NCBI GenBank assembly: GCA_018613055.1
Contig: JAGGQZ010000013.1
Span: 62,001 to 126,000 of the forward strand
Length of the DNA: 64,000 bases
Source: Chryseobacterium sp. ISL-80
Lineage (GTDB): Bacteria > Bacillota > Bacilli > Bacillales > Cytobacillaceae
Reading direction: 5' to 3'
The position numbers were made by a program, and so were the translations under genes. This document shows, one piece after another, positions 1-8,155 of this stretch (position 1 is the first letter of the stretch; the number at the start of each line of letters is the position of its first letter). The notes below the pieces were generated by a model, which saw only the letters and a program-made list of their open reading frames with translations, was not told the DNA's origin and made no database searches.

Positions 1-2
1 TG

Positions 3-836
3 GCATCTGCTCCATTCCATATGTGGGCACCTGACGTGTACGAAGGAGCACCAACTCCAGTGACGGCGTTCCTGAGCGTCGTCTCCAAAACAGCTGGCTT
101 TGTCATCATCCTGCGCATCCTGCTATCGATCTTCGGATACGTACCGGTCGCACAGGAAGACGGCCAGCCAATTCCGCTGCTGTTCGCAGTACAGGATTAC
201 ATTGCATTCCTTGCGGGAGCCACGATGATTATTGGTAACGTCATTGCCTTAAGGCAGCGTAACATCAAGCGCATGTTCGCGTATTCAAGTATCGCACATG
301 CCGGTTACATCCTTGTCGCGCTGACAGCCATGTCATTCGTGACCTTCGATGCCATCTGGTTCTATCTGCTGGCATACGTGTTAATGAACCTGGGTGCGTT
401 CGCGGTGATCCAGGTGATCACAGCAAAAACCGGCTCAGAAGATATCAGCCATTTTGCCGGACTTTACCGCCGCTCGCCATTACTGGCAGTCGGAATGGGA
501 ATCTTCATCCTGTCACTCGCAGGAATTCCTGGTACAGCAGGCTTCATTGGTAAACTGAACATCTTCATGGGAGCCTTGATGGTTGACCAGGCACATTACG
601 TTCTCGTTTCAATCATGATCGCAACAACCGTCATCTCCTATTTCTACTACTTCGGAGTCATGACACAAATGTTCTTCCGCCCGGCAGCAAGTGATGAAAA
701 AATCAAGCTGCCAGCAGGAACAATTGTCGTCATCCTGGTAGCAGTAATCGGAACAATCCTGTTCGGAGTCATGCCAAACCTGGCCATCGACTTCATGCAA
801 AATAACTTCAACCAGTTTGGAGACTTTATGAGATAA
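3..836 (+). CDS. nuoN: NADH-quinone oxidoreductase subunit N (partial, 5' end outside window)
   Basis: This is the C-terminal part of the NuoN membrane subunit of respiratory complex I, an antiporter-like subunit of the proton-pumping arm that passes electrons from NADH to quinone. The reading frame is open from base 3 and shows the conserved APFHMWAPDVYEG stretch, then several hydrophobic helices and GIPGTAGFIGK. About 277 residues are present against roughly 500 for the family, so the start lies upstream of the window. It is the usual last gene of the nuo operon and a strong terminator follows. B. subtilis lacks complex I genes, so their presence points to a B. cereus- or Mesobacillus-like lineage. 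Confidence 0.95.
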   Translation, partial: ASAPFHMWAPDVYEGAPTPVTAFLSVVSKTAGFVIILRILLSIFGYVPVAQEDGQPIPLLFAVQDYIAFLAGATMIIGNVIALRQRNIKRMFAYSSIAHAGYILVALTAMSFVTFDAIWFYLLAYVLMNLGAFAVIQVITAKTGSEDISHFAGLYRRSPLLAVGMGIFILSLAGIPGTAGFIGKLNIFMGALMVDQAHYVLVSIMIATTVISYFYYFGVMTQMFFRPAASDEKIKLPAGTIVVILVAVIGTILFGVMPNLAIDFMQNNFNQFGDFMR

Positions 837-889
837 AATGAATCGGTTTTGGGGAAAATCCATTCATGGAAACAAAGGGGTAAATTCAG

Positions 890-920
890 CTGGCCTGCAA
901 TTTTGCGGGCCGGTTTTTTT
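890..920 (+). terminator. Rho-independent terminator after nuoN
   Basis: A 10-bp stem (890-899 with 904-913, two G-U pairs) with a 4-nt loop is followed by seven T residues. It ends the nuo transcript 54 bases after the nuoN stop. Confidence 0.85.
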
Positions 921-1008
921 ATTTGAAACTTTTTCAAAAGTAAAACGTCTATAAAGAAGGGTATTCAACACGTTTATGGTAAAATAGCATGTGAAGGGAG
1001 GAGAGTAT

Positions 1009-1245
1009 ATGCTAACAGGTTTTGGCGGCTTTGCGCTGACCAGTATTCTGACACATCTGGTTTTTATTGCTCTTTCATGGTGGGCTCTTCAGGCACTCCA
1101 GTTTGATAAACTGCTGAGGGCGAATCATGTTCTTCAAGCCCGCGTGTTATATATCCTGCTATCCATCGCACTTGGATCCACAGTCAGTAATTTCTTCCTT
1201 GATTACCTCCAATGGTCGCAGCAGCTTCCGATGATTTTTCAGTAG
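1009..1245 (+). CDS. ywzB: DUF1146 (YwzB-like) small membrane protein
   Basis: A 78-residue integral membrane protein of the DUF1146 family with two hydrophobic helices (about residues 8-28 and 45-65) and a QARVLYILLSIALGS stretch typical of the family. The ATG at 1009 follows a GGGAGGAG ribosome site at good distance; an upstream in-frame GTG at 991 would place the ribosome site inside the coding region. Its position between nuo and ywmB-murA is conserved in Bacillaceae. Function unknown. Confidence 0.85.
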   Translation: MLTGFGGFALTSILTHLVFIALSWWALQALQFDKLLRANHVLQARVLYILLSIALGSTVSNFFLDYLQWSQQLPMIFQ

Positions 1246-1484
1246 CTGTTAAGTCATACCCGAATTGGTAAAAAATTAGGTCTTCATACATGTTTTCAAA
1301 ACGAAGAATATCAAGTATTATACTCTTTGTGTTTGTTTTTTTGCACAAGCATGTTTATTTTTTCACAAACTATGAACACCCGGGCAAGTTGGTACATAGA
1401 ATGATGTCAAAAAGTGACGAGAATTCCCAAGTATGTGATTCGCTCTCCTGGTAAGAATGGTAATAAGGGGAGAGTGAAACAGAT

Positions 1485-2204
1485 ATGAAGAAGATTCCAT
1501 ATATTTTATCAATTTTTGGCATTATTGGTTTTATTGTGTTCCAAGCTGGGAATAAGACGACTGTAGCTGACGCTGATCATGAAATAAAAACTCTGGCCTC
1601 GGTTTTACAGGACGAAGATATTTTAATCACTGGTTGGTCTTTATATGCAAGGGAAACATTGGAACAAGAAAATGTCGAATCGTTGGTGAAGGACCTGAAA
1701 GTCCAGCTTCCAGAGTGGACATGGTCAGGACACAATGGAGAACTAACAGCTGTTATGAATTCTTCTGAGATTCAGGAAAAAATTAAAATTGTTTCTACCG
1801 ACACAAAAGGCCCTATACATACGTATGTGATGTATGAGGTCAGAGGTCAGCACTGGAATAAAAATACAGAAACCTTTTTAAACAAAAATTTACCAGGCAG
1901 AATATTTGACATTTTTCGAGGAAACGCCACAACTTTCTCTTGTGTTGAAGGCGAAATCAATGGTAAGATAAAATCGGCTTTACCTGTTTACAAAAGTAAA
2001 TTGCTTAAGGCTTTCAATGCTCGTGAAGTTGAAGGGTTGGCAGAAGGATCATTCATTTCCTCTTCCGCCGTTTCGCCTTTGTTCGACAAAACACTGAGCA
2101 ATGAACATGAGATGAATATGCAGCTTGGATTACGGAAAACTGAACGATTGGGCGCAAAGACTACCGTCGTAGTTGGCACACCCATCATTACGATTGAATA
2201 TTAA
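1485..2204 (+). CDS. ywmB: YwmB family protein (DUF1779, TATA-box-binding-like fold)
   Basis: A 239-residue protein with an N-terminal hydrophobic segment (residues 5-22), probably a signal peptide or anchor, followed by a soluble domain assignable to the YwmB/DUF1779 family by context, length and conserved features such as the internal GWSLYARE and the QLGLRKTERLGAKT C-terminus. It lies 32 bases upstream of murA, as in B. subtilis, and is likely co-transcribed. The family's biochemical role is not known; the envelope context suggests an extracytoplasmic job. Confidence 0.85.
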   Translation: MKKIPYILSIFGIIGFIVFQAGNKTTVADADHEIKTLASVLQDEDILITGWSLYARETLEQENVESLVKDLKVQLPEWTWSGHNGELTAVMNSSEIQEKIKIVSTDTKGPIHTYVMYEVRGQHWNKNTETFLNKNLPGRIFDIFRGNATTFSCVEGEINGKIKSALPVYKSKLLKAFNAREVEGLAEGSFISSSAVSPLFDKTLSNEHEMNMQLGLRKTERLGAKTTVVVGTPIITIEY

Positions 2205-2236
2205 TATAGAGAAATTGGACGCGGAGGGGAATACAC

Positions 2237-3544
2237 TTGGAAAAAATCATCGTCCGCGGCGGACAAAGGCTAAGCGGTTCTGTAAAGGTTGAAGGAGCTA
2301 AGAATGCCGTCTTGCCTGTTATCGCTGCAACATTATTAGCAAGTGACGGAAAAAGCGTAATTCGTGATGTGCCAACTCTCTCCGATGTATATACCATCAA
2401 CGAAGTATTACGTTCTTTAAACGCCGTAGTGGAGTTTGAAAATAACACGATTACAGTAGATGCATCCAGAGAGTTAAAAATTGAAGCACCTTTTGAGTAT
2501 GTTCGTAAAATGCGTGCTTCTGTATTGGTTATGGGATCCCTGCTTGCCAGGAACGGCCGTGCTCGCGTAGCGCTGCCAGGCGGCTGTGCAATCGGTTCCC
2601 GTCCTATCGACCAGCACCTTAAAGGCTTTGAAGCAATGGGTGCGACAGTCAAGGTAGGCAACGGTTTTATCGAAGCCGAAGCAGTCGATGGTCTGCACGG
2701 AGCTAAAATATACCTCGATTTCCCTAGCGTTGGCGCTACGGAAAACATCATGATGGCTGCTGTCCTTGCAAAGGGTACAACAACCATTGAAAACGTCGCA
2801 AAAGAACCAGAAATCGTCGATCTTGCCAACTTCCTTAACAAAATGGGAGCGAAGGTAAAAGGCGCAGGCACTGGCACGATCAAGATTGAAGGTGTTGAAG
2901 TACTGTTTGGTGCTGACCACAACATTATTCCTGACCGAATCGAAGCAGGAACTTTCATGGTTGCGTCTGCCATCACTGGTGGAAACGTGCTTGTAAAAGG
3001 CGCAGTCCCAGAGCATCTTTCTTCATTAGTAGCGAAGATGGAAGAAATGGGCGTTACCATCATCGAGGAAGAAGATGGTCTTCGTGTCATCGGGCCTGAA
3101 AAATTGAAAGCAGTCGACATCAAGACGATGCCGCATCCTGGATTCCCGACGGATATGCAGTCACAAATGATGGCCTTGCTATTGCGTGCACAGGGAACAA
3201 GCATGATCACCGAAACTGTTTTCGAAAACCGATTCATGCATGTGGAAGAATTCCGCCGCATGAACGCAAACATCAAAATCGATGGCCGCTCTGTCATCAT
3301 GAACGGACCATCTGACCTTCAGGGAGCCGAAGTGGCAGCAACTGACCTGCGTGCCGCGGCATCACTCATCCTGACTGGCCTTGTAGCAGATGGAGTTACA
3401 CGCGTAACGGAACTGTATCACCTGGACCGCGGCTATGTGGACTTCCATCATAAGCTTGCAGCACTGGGCGCAGACATCGAACGCGTCAGCGAAGTAGAAG
3501 AACAGCCAGTAACTGAAAAATTAGTCTCAGACATGAACGCATAA
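2237..3544 (+). CDS. murA: UDP-N-acetylglucosamine 1-carboxyvinyltransferase MurA
   Basis: Cytosolic enzyme for the first committed step of peptidoglycan synthesis: transfer of enolpyruvate from phosphoenolpyruvate to UDP-GlcNAc. At 435 residues it has the normal family length. It shows the N-terminal [15 protein letters not shown] substrate loop and the mobile active-site loop with the catalytic cysteine at residue 117 ([13 protein letters not shown]), which is also the fosfomycin target. The start is a TTG behind GCGGAGGGG; the protein begins MEKIIVRGG like B. subtilis MurAA. Linkage to ywmB and spoIID identifies it as the MurAA paralogue rather than MurAB. Confidence 0.97.
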   Translation: MEKIIVRGGQRLSGSVKVEGAKNAVLPVIAATLLASDGKSVIRDVPTLSDVYTINEVLRSLNAVVEFENNTITVDASRELKIEAPFEYVRKMRASVLVMGSLLARNGRARVALPGGCAIGSRPIDQHLKGFEAMGATVKVGNGFIEAEAVDGLHGAKIYLDFPSVGATENIMMAAVLAKGTTTIENVAKEPEIVDLANFLNKMGAKVKGAGTGTIKIEGVEVLFGADHNIIPDRIEAGTFMVASAITGGNVLVKGAVPEHLSSLVAKMEEMGVTIIEEEDGLRVIGPEKLKAVDIKTMPHPGFPTDMQSQMMALLLRAQGTSMITETVFENRFMHVEEFRRMNANIKIDGRSVIMNGPSDLQGAEVAATDLRAAASLILTGLVADGVTRVTELYHLDRGYVDFHHKLAALGADIERVSEVEEQPVTEKLVSDMNA

Positions 3545-3558
3545 ATAATACTGCTCAT

Positions 3559-3602
3559 AAAACCGGAGAATTATGCTTTAACGTATAGTTCTGCGGTTTT
3601 TT
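3559..3602 (+). terminator. Probable terminator after murA
   Basis: AAAACCG and AGAA pair with TTCT and CGGTTTT (3559-3570 with 3589-3600, one G-G mismatch) around an 18-nt loop, followed by a T-rich tract. Confidence 0.6.
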
Positions 3603-3622
3603 GATTTTTGATTGGGTTTTTT

Positions 3623-3809
3623 AAGGGCTCTTTTCTCTAACCTTGTTGCTATTGACTACAAATAGGATGGAGTTACCTAAGTTTCTCCACAAAAGAAATG
3701 CTTATTAAGAGAAAAGAGCTTGCCAACTTAGTACCGACCTACAAAATGGCTTTATCACGTTAAAATCGGCTTTAGGATTTTAACAATCATCTTTACGAAA
3801 ACAGCCTTT
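3623..3809. repeat. MITE-like element with imperfect terminal inverted repeats
   Basis: The murA-spoIID gap contains a 187-bp block whose ends are imperfect inverted copies of AARGGCTSTTTTC (3623-3635 and the complement of 3797-3809). Inside, the 12-mer GCTCTTTTCTCT near the left end pairs perfectly with AGAGAAAAGAGC at 3709-3720. No coding sequence is present and no clear target-site duplication was seen. The appearance is of a small non-autonomous dispersed element; the copy number elsewhere cannot be seen from here. Confidence 0.5.
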
Positions 3810-3892
3810 CAAAAAATATTTGTCCAATTTCGACCGACTTATTATGAACTTTTTAAAAGAAAATATGCAAATTGCGAGCTTTTTCATTTTCT

Positions 3893-3923
3893 GTCATAAA
3901 AGCTTGTCCGCCTCCATATGAAT
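3893..3923 (+). promoter_or_regulatory. Candidate sigma-E promoter for spoIID
   Basis: GTCATAAA (3893-3900), a 14-base spacer and CATATGAAT (3915-3923) match the sigma-E pattern (ATA-type -35, 14 bases, CATA-type -10). spoIID is a known sigma-E gene. The -10 overlaps an in-frame upstream ATG at 3918, which argues that this ATG is not the translation start. Confidence 0.6.
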
Positions 3924-3971
3924 GGAATGAGACGGTTAACGGCCGTAAAATTTCATAATGGAGGCTTTTCT

Positions 3972-5000
3972 ATGTTAAAATTCAAACCAATCATCGTACT
4001 AGCTGCAATCCTTTTCGCGGTCACACTCTTGATTCCATCCTTGCTCGTCCTCCCTTTTATGGAAGATAAGGCAGGCGGGAAGCTTGGAGAAGAGCTGCAA
4101 AATGAAGCAAAGGAGGCTGCCGCTATGCCAACAGCAGATTCAGCAATCGAGGTGGCTGTCTACCGGACAGCGCTATCCAAAACCGAAAAGCTTCCACTTG
4201 ATGACTACTTAATTGGCGTCGTAGCCGCTGAAATGCCAGCCGAGTTCGAGCTTGAGGCATTGAAGGCACAGGCACTGTCAGCGAGGACCTATTATGTAAA
4301 ACAAATGCTGAGCCCGAATAAAGTTGGCGTTCCTGAGGGTGCACAGCTGAATGATACCGAAATCCATCAGGTTTTTAAAAATAAAGAAGAGCTGAAAAAG
4401 CAGTGGGGTACCGACTATAAATGGAAGATGAAGAAAATTGCCGAGGCAGTAAAAGCCACTGACGGCCAGGTGCTTACCTACGATGGATCACCGATCGACG
4501 CCACCTTTTTTTCAACATCGAACGGTTTCACAGAGAACTCAGAGGAATACTGGTCAAATTCACTGCCATACTTGCGCAGCGTAGAAAGTCCTTGGGATTT
4601 GAAGTCTCCGAAGTTCCGCAGCCAGGAAGTGAAGACAGTGGCCGAGGTTGAGTCTAAATTAGGAGTCAAGCTGCCGAACTCTGCGGAAATTGGCAAAGTC
4701 ATCTCCAGGACCACCGGGAATCGCGTTGCAAAAATTGATATCGGAGGCAAGGTCCTGACCGGAAAAGAGGTTCGTGATAAACTTGGCCTGCGTTCAAGCG
4801 ACTTCAGCTGGGAACTCAAAGGCAACAACGTCATCATCACCACCGAAGGCTTCGGCCACGGCGTCGGCATGAGCCAATACGGAGCCAACGGCATGGCCAC
4901 AGAGGGCAAGAACTATCAGGATATTGTTAAGCACTACTACAAAGGCGTCGAGATTAGTGAAGCGGATAGTATGCTGGCTAAGGTGACGGCGAAGAAATAA
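3972..5000 (+). CDS. spoIID: Stage II sporulation protein D (peptidoglycan lytic transglycosylase)
   Basis: A 342-residue mother-cell membrane protein that works with SpoIIM and SpoIIP (DMP complex) to hydrolyse septal peptidoglycan and drive engulfment. An N-terminal transmembrane segment (about residues 5-27) is followed by the SpoIID amidase-enhancer/lytic domain with GVVAAEMPAEFELEALKAQA, where the glutamates include the family's catalytic position, and by the C-terminal GFGHGVGMSQYGA signature. The ATG at 3972 has a good ATGGAGG ribosome site, and the length equals that of B. subtilis SpoIID; extension to 3918 would overlap the promoter. Confidence 0.95.
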   Translation: MLKFKPIIVLAAILFAVTLLIPSLLVLPFMEDKAGGKLGEELQNEAKEAAAMPTADSAIEVAVYRTALSKTEKLPLDDYLIGVVAAEMPAEFELEALKAQALSARTYYVKQMLSPNKVGVPEGAQLNDTEIHQVFKNKEELKKQWGTDYKWKMKKIAEAVKATDGQVLTYDGSPIDATFFSTSNGFTENSEEYWSNSLPYLRSVESPWDLKSPKFRSQEVKTVAEVESKLGVKLPNSAEIGKVISRTTGNRVAKIDIGGKVLTGKEVRDKLGLRSSDFSWELKGNNVIITTEGFGHGVGMSQYGANGMATEGKNYQDIVKHYYKGVEISEADSMLAKVTAKK

Positions 5001-5044
5001 GAGCAGGTTACCGCTGCCGCAGCGATAAACACAATAATGACCAG

Positions 5045-5073
5045 GCCAGGGCGAAGAGCAACCCTGGCTTTTT
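5045..5073 (+). terminator. Rho-independent terminator after spoIID
   Basis: A perfect 7-bp GC-rich stem, GCCAGGG with CCCTGGC (5045-5051 and 5062-5068), is followed by five T residues. Confidence 0.8.
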
Positions 5074-5154
5074 AGCGCGGGTTGGGGTGGTGGTTTGACT
5101 TATTATTTCTTCGCGAGTTTAGGATGACAATTTTCTATGCCGAGTTCCAGAATG

Positions 5155-6177
5155 TTATTTTTTCGCGGAATCGAAAAAGGTCTCGATATTTGGAGGCATG
5201 TGGTAGGTGCGGCCATGAGTAGTGCCAGTGAAGGGGAGATTTAATGAAATCAAAAGATCACTGGCTGTTTTTGAAGATATACCAATGCAAAATTCTCTAC
5301 ACATCTGATTTTTAATTGTTGGACTAATGAGGAGGAAAAACTCTTTTACAGTTTTATGGTGAGCTGTTTTGGATTTATGTTCACACACAGGACAACGCCA
5401 GACCCACTTTTCGCGCTTCATCCCATATGTTAAACAAGACGGGCATTGAACCCCCTTTTGAAGGTCGTCTGGAGTGAGGGAATATTGTTTCAGAAGGTCA
5501 GGGTGGTGTGGAGAATGATTCTTTACAAGTGACTTGGATAACTTTTTTATTTCTTTGTCAGTAAAATTTGGATTTGTGGTGGTATCGTCGATCTGAAGAA
5601 CGCGATTTAATAATACATCCCCTTTTACTATTAAGTTATTCAGGGATCGGTCACTTACCTTGATAATGGTTGAGGAATTGCTGATTGCAACGAGATGGTA
5701 TAGGGGTGGAACACTGAATTTACGGCTCTTCAGCCATCTCTTCAAATGCCAGGATTGCATTAGAACCTGGTTAATGGGGTTATCGTATGATTTCTCTTGG
5801 TCATTCTTTGTTTGAATCATTTGTTCAGAATGTTTGTCGAAGAAAAGGGTGCCGGAATAGGCTTTGGTTTCAATTAGGAGGATATAACGAAGAGTTAAAA
5901 TGAGGGTATCAATCTGGAAGTGCCACTTTTCATCTTGAAGGCGTAAATCCCTGAATATATGGAAACCTTTTTCAGGCAGAAAACTTAAGCGGTAATCCGT
6001 TTGCAGTTCACCTCTGTATCCAGCACGCCAGGCTTTGTAATCTTGTTCAATGATTGGGATTTTAGGATGATTTGGTATGATTCTTTCCATTAAAGCCTCA
6101 TACATGAGAAGACGGATGGGATATGGTCTTTCTTTTTCAATCAAATTGGTCACTTCCCTATTAGTTTTTATATGCAT
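5155..6177 (-). CDS. NERD-domain (nuclease-related) protein with zinc ribbon
   Basis: A 340-residue cytosolic protein. Residues about 45-170 form a NERD domain, a PD-(D/E)XK-like nuclease fold: GYRGE, then QIDTLILT and IETKAYSG provide the acidic and lysine positions expected of the active site. A CPSC...CPVC zinc ribbon follows at about residues 244-265, and a C-terminal helical domain ends the chain. DNA or RNA cleavage is inferred from the fold, not demonstrated. It is encoded opposite to spoIID and spoIIQ, and a GGAG site lies about 12 bases before the ATG. Related proteins are common in Bacillus genomes with no assigned role. Confidence 0.8.
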   Translation of the reverse strand: MHIKTNREVTNLIEKERPYPIRLLMYEALMERIIPNHPKIPIIEQDYKAWRAGYRGELQTDYRLSFLPEKGFHIFRDLRLQDEKWHFQIDTLILTLRYILLIETKAYSGTLFFDKHSEQMIQTKNDQEKSYDNPINQVLMQSWHLKRWLKSRKFSVPPLYHLVAISNSSTIIKVSDRSLNNLIVKGDVLLNRVLQIDDTTTNPNFTDKEIKKLSKSLVKNHSPHHPDLLKQYSLTPDDLQKGVQCPSCLTYGMKREKWVWRCPVCEHKSKTAHHKTVKEFFLLISPTIKNQMCREFCIGISSKTASDLLISLNLPFTGTTHGRTYHMPPNIETFFDSAKK

Positions 6178-6256
6178 TCTTTATTTTCACTCCGAATACC
6201 TGCGGATATAATGGTTTTATTATGAAAGTTTTATGTCCGAAGTAACTAACCACATT

Positions 6257-6361
6257 ATAATTCTACGGTTGGGAGCGATAATTTAACGGTTGCAGCCAAT
6301 AATCTAACGGTTATAGCAAATAATTTAACGGTTGAGGAAAAAAATTTAACGGTTGGATTAA
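6257..6361. repeat. Intergenic array, five 21-bp units (core TTTAACGGTT)
   Basis: Five consecutive units start at 6257, 6278, 6299, 6320 and 6341, each exactly 21 bases. A 14-base conserved part (ATAATTTAACGGTT, one or two changes per copy) alternates with a 7-base variable part. The array sits between the starts of NERD gene transcription and the VanZ gene end and encodes nothing convincing. Compare the arrays at 35194, 35370 and 49946, which have the same period and different cores. Confidence 0.85.
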
Positions 6362-6463
6362 ATGCCTGTGCGAAGTCACTACTTAAAAACATGAAGCCAG
6401 CCCCAATCCAAAGGCCAGCCCCTTAAAAACCGTAATTAATAACCATCTTAATAATAACCCCAC

Positions 6464-6901
6464 CTAAATTCCCCGAACTCTCGCCTCAATCCCGCGCAAA
6501 ACCCTTCCCAGCTTCACAAACTTGCCGCTGAAGTAGGCATGATGAATGAAGTGTGATGCCGCTAAAACCCCAATTACGTCTTTTATAAAATCAATGACGG
6601 TGGCGGATCGGTATGGGACGAAGCTTTGATGGATTTCGTCTAGCAGGCCGTACAGGATCGCAACTCCCATGAAGGCAAAGCTTAATGCCGGGGTGAAGCG
6701 CCCGGTCGTCAGCACGGCCAGGACGAGCAGCACGTACAGGATGCCAAACTCAACGAGATGGAGTGATTCTTTTAAAAAGCGGTCGACGCCCCGGTCTGGC
6801 AGCTCGATGACCGCGGTATCAGGCAGGCTGGACATAATCCAGATCGCTGCCATATAGGCAAAAGGAAGAATGCGTAAAATCCATACAAATAACTTTTTCA
6901 T
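6464..6901 (-). CDS. VanZ family membrane protein (YwnJ-like)
   Basis: A 145-residue protein with four predicted membrane helices and the VanZ signature LDEIHQSFVPYRSATVIDF with the downstream GVLAAS helix. VanZ-family proteins are small membrane proteins; the founding member gives low-level teicoplanin resistance, but the general role is unknown. It is divergent from spoIIQ, as ywnJ is next to spoIIQ in B. subtilis. A GAGG ribosome site lies 9 bases before the ATG. Confidence 0.85.
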   Translation of the reverse strand: MKKLFVWILRILPFAYMAAIWIMSSLPDTAVIELPDRGVDRFLKESLHLVEFGILYVLLVLAVLTTGRFTPALSFAFMGVAILYGLLDEIHQSFVPYRSATVIDFIKDVIGVLAASHFIHHAYFSGKFVKLGRVLRGIEARVRGI

Positions 6902-7050
6902 GATAAAACCTCACTTTATAGGGTAACCCCAACATAGCGGAAAGCGGAACCCACCCGATATTTAGCCGCTAAAAACCCGCCAAAAAACTTTTTTGCATAA
7001 AATCATCACCTTTGTCGAAAAATAAGCAGTAAAAAATTTTTCAACTCTAT

Positions 7051-7080
7051 GTATATATTTTTTCGCTTCTGTTCAAACTG
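7051..7080 (+). promoter_or_regulatory. Candidate sigma-F promoter for spoIIQ
   Basis: GTATA (7051-7055), 15 bases, then GTTCAAACTG (7071-7080) resembles the sigma-F pattern (GYATA, 15, GGNRANAMTR) with two deviations in the -10. spoIIQ is a known forespore sigma-F gene. Confidence 0.4.
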
Positions 7081-7098
7081 ATTGCTGAGGTGATGAAA

Positions 7099-8028
7099 AT
7101 GAGAGAGGAAGAAAAAAGATCTTCTCAAGACAAAAGCAAGAACAGCTTTTTCAAGAAGCGGTGGGTGTATCCAACAGTTTATATTGCTAGTGCCGCAATC
7201 ATTCTAACTGGTGTCCTTTGGTATCAAAACAGCGCGAGCGATCGACTGGATCAGTCGGAATACAAAGCGACTGACATGCCTGGCAAAAAGATGAATGACC
7301 AGCCTGCAGTTGAAGTAAACCGCGCGATGGAGAACTTCGTAATGCCAGTGGTGAGTGAAGACGATGCTGTCATCCAAATGGGATTCTACGATAATGACAG
7401 CGACTCGGCAGAGCAAGAAGCAGCTCTAGTGTTCTATGATAATACTTACCATCCGAACACTGGACTGGACATTGCAGCAAAAGACGGCAAGGAATTTGAT
7501 GTAATCGCGTCACTTAGCGGTACTGTCAAGAATGTCATGGAAGATGCTGTACTTGGAAATGTCATTGAAATCGAGCATGACAAGGGTATTGTAACACAAT
7601 ATCAGTCAGTAAAAGACTATGAAGTTAAGGTTGGCGACGAGGTTGAGCAAGGACAAGTCATTGCGAAGTCCGGTACAAGCCTGATCAATGAAAAGGCTGG
7701 CAACCACGTACACTTTGAAATCCGCAAGGACAATGTACCTGTCAATCCGCATGAGTACTTCAACAAGCCGATGAGCGCGTTGCAGGATGCCAATGTGACA
7801 GAAGAGAAGGCTTCATCTGATGCAGATGCAGGAAAGTCTGAAGATGCTGTCGAGGGAGATGCTGAAGGAACCACTCCATCTGAAGAAGGTGTAGAGGATA
7901 CAACTCCAGCAGAAGAAAAGCCTGCTGAAGATGGCTCTGATAAAAAAGACGCTGGACAAGATGAAGACAAGGATGCAGGCGAAGACAAAGACTCTTCAAC
8001 TGACTCTGACACTTCAAGCAACTCTTAA
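7099..8028 (+). CDS. spoIIQ: Stage II sporulation protein SpoIIQ (LytM-fold engulfment protein)
   Basis: Forespore membrane protein that pairs with mother-cell SpoIIIAH to form the zipper/channel across the intermembrane space during engulfment. The 309 residues begin MREEEK like B. subtilis SpoIIQ, with one transmembrane helix (about 27-48) and a LytM/M23 domain (about 100-220) ending NHVHFEIRKD (H203, H205). In the first metal-ligand motif N120 sits where catalytic LytM enzymes have His (two before the Gly of NTGLD), and a His lies two residues further upstream (H118), so the domain is probably non-catalytic as in B. subtilis. An 80-residue acidic, low-complexity tail is an oddity. The ATG at 7099 has GAGG at 8 bases; upstream in-frame starts overlap that site. 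Confidence 0.93.
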   Translation: MREEEKRSSQDKSKNSFFKKRWVYPTVYIASAAIILTGVLWYQNSASDRLDQSEYKATDMPGKKMNDQPAVEVNRAMENFVMPVVSEDDAVIQMGFYDNDSDSAEQEAALVFYDNTYHPNTGLDIAAKDGKEFDVIASLSGTVKNVMEDAVLGNVIEIEHDKGIVTQYQSVKDYEVKVGDEVEQGQVIAKSGTSLINEKAGNHVHFEIRKDNVPVNPHEYFNKPMSALQDANVTEEKASSDADAGKSEDAVEGDAEGTTPSEEGVEDTTPAEEKPAEDGSDKKDAGQDEDKDAGEDKDSSTDSDTSSNS

Positions 8029-8046
8029 TAAAATCAAAAATTTTGG

Positions 8047-8077
8047 AACCCGCCTGGTTTTAAAGGCGGGTTTTTTT
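8047..8077 (+). terminator. Rho-independent terminator after spoIIQ
   Basis: AACCCGCCT pairs with AGGCGGGTT (8047-8055 and 8064-8072), followed by a run of seven T residues (8071-8077). Confidence 0.9.
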
Positions 8078-8155
8078 ATTGGAATAATAAGAAATACTCC
8101 AAGCTTATCCAAATGGTAATTCTGTGGTAAAATCAGACAGGAGGAGGGGATACAT

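Noticed and set aside
2188-3300. 370-codon open frame antisense to murA
   Set aside because: It mirrors a real enzyme gene; no ribosome site, and composition is that of a codon shadow. Similar long antisense frames over essC, ywqA and ywqB were dropped for the same reason.
3918-3971. Upstream start for spoIID
   Set aside because: The ATG at 3918 overlaps the sigma-E -10, has no ribosome site and adds residues absent from the family.
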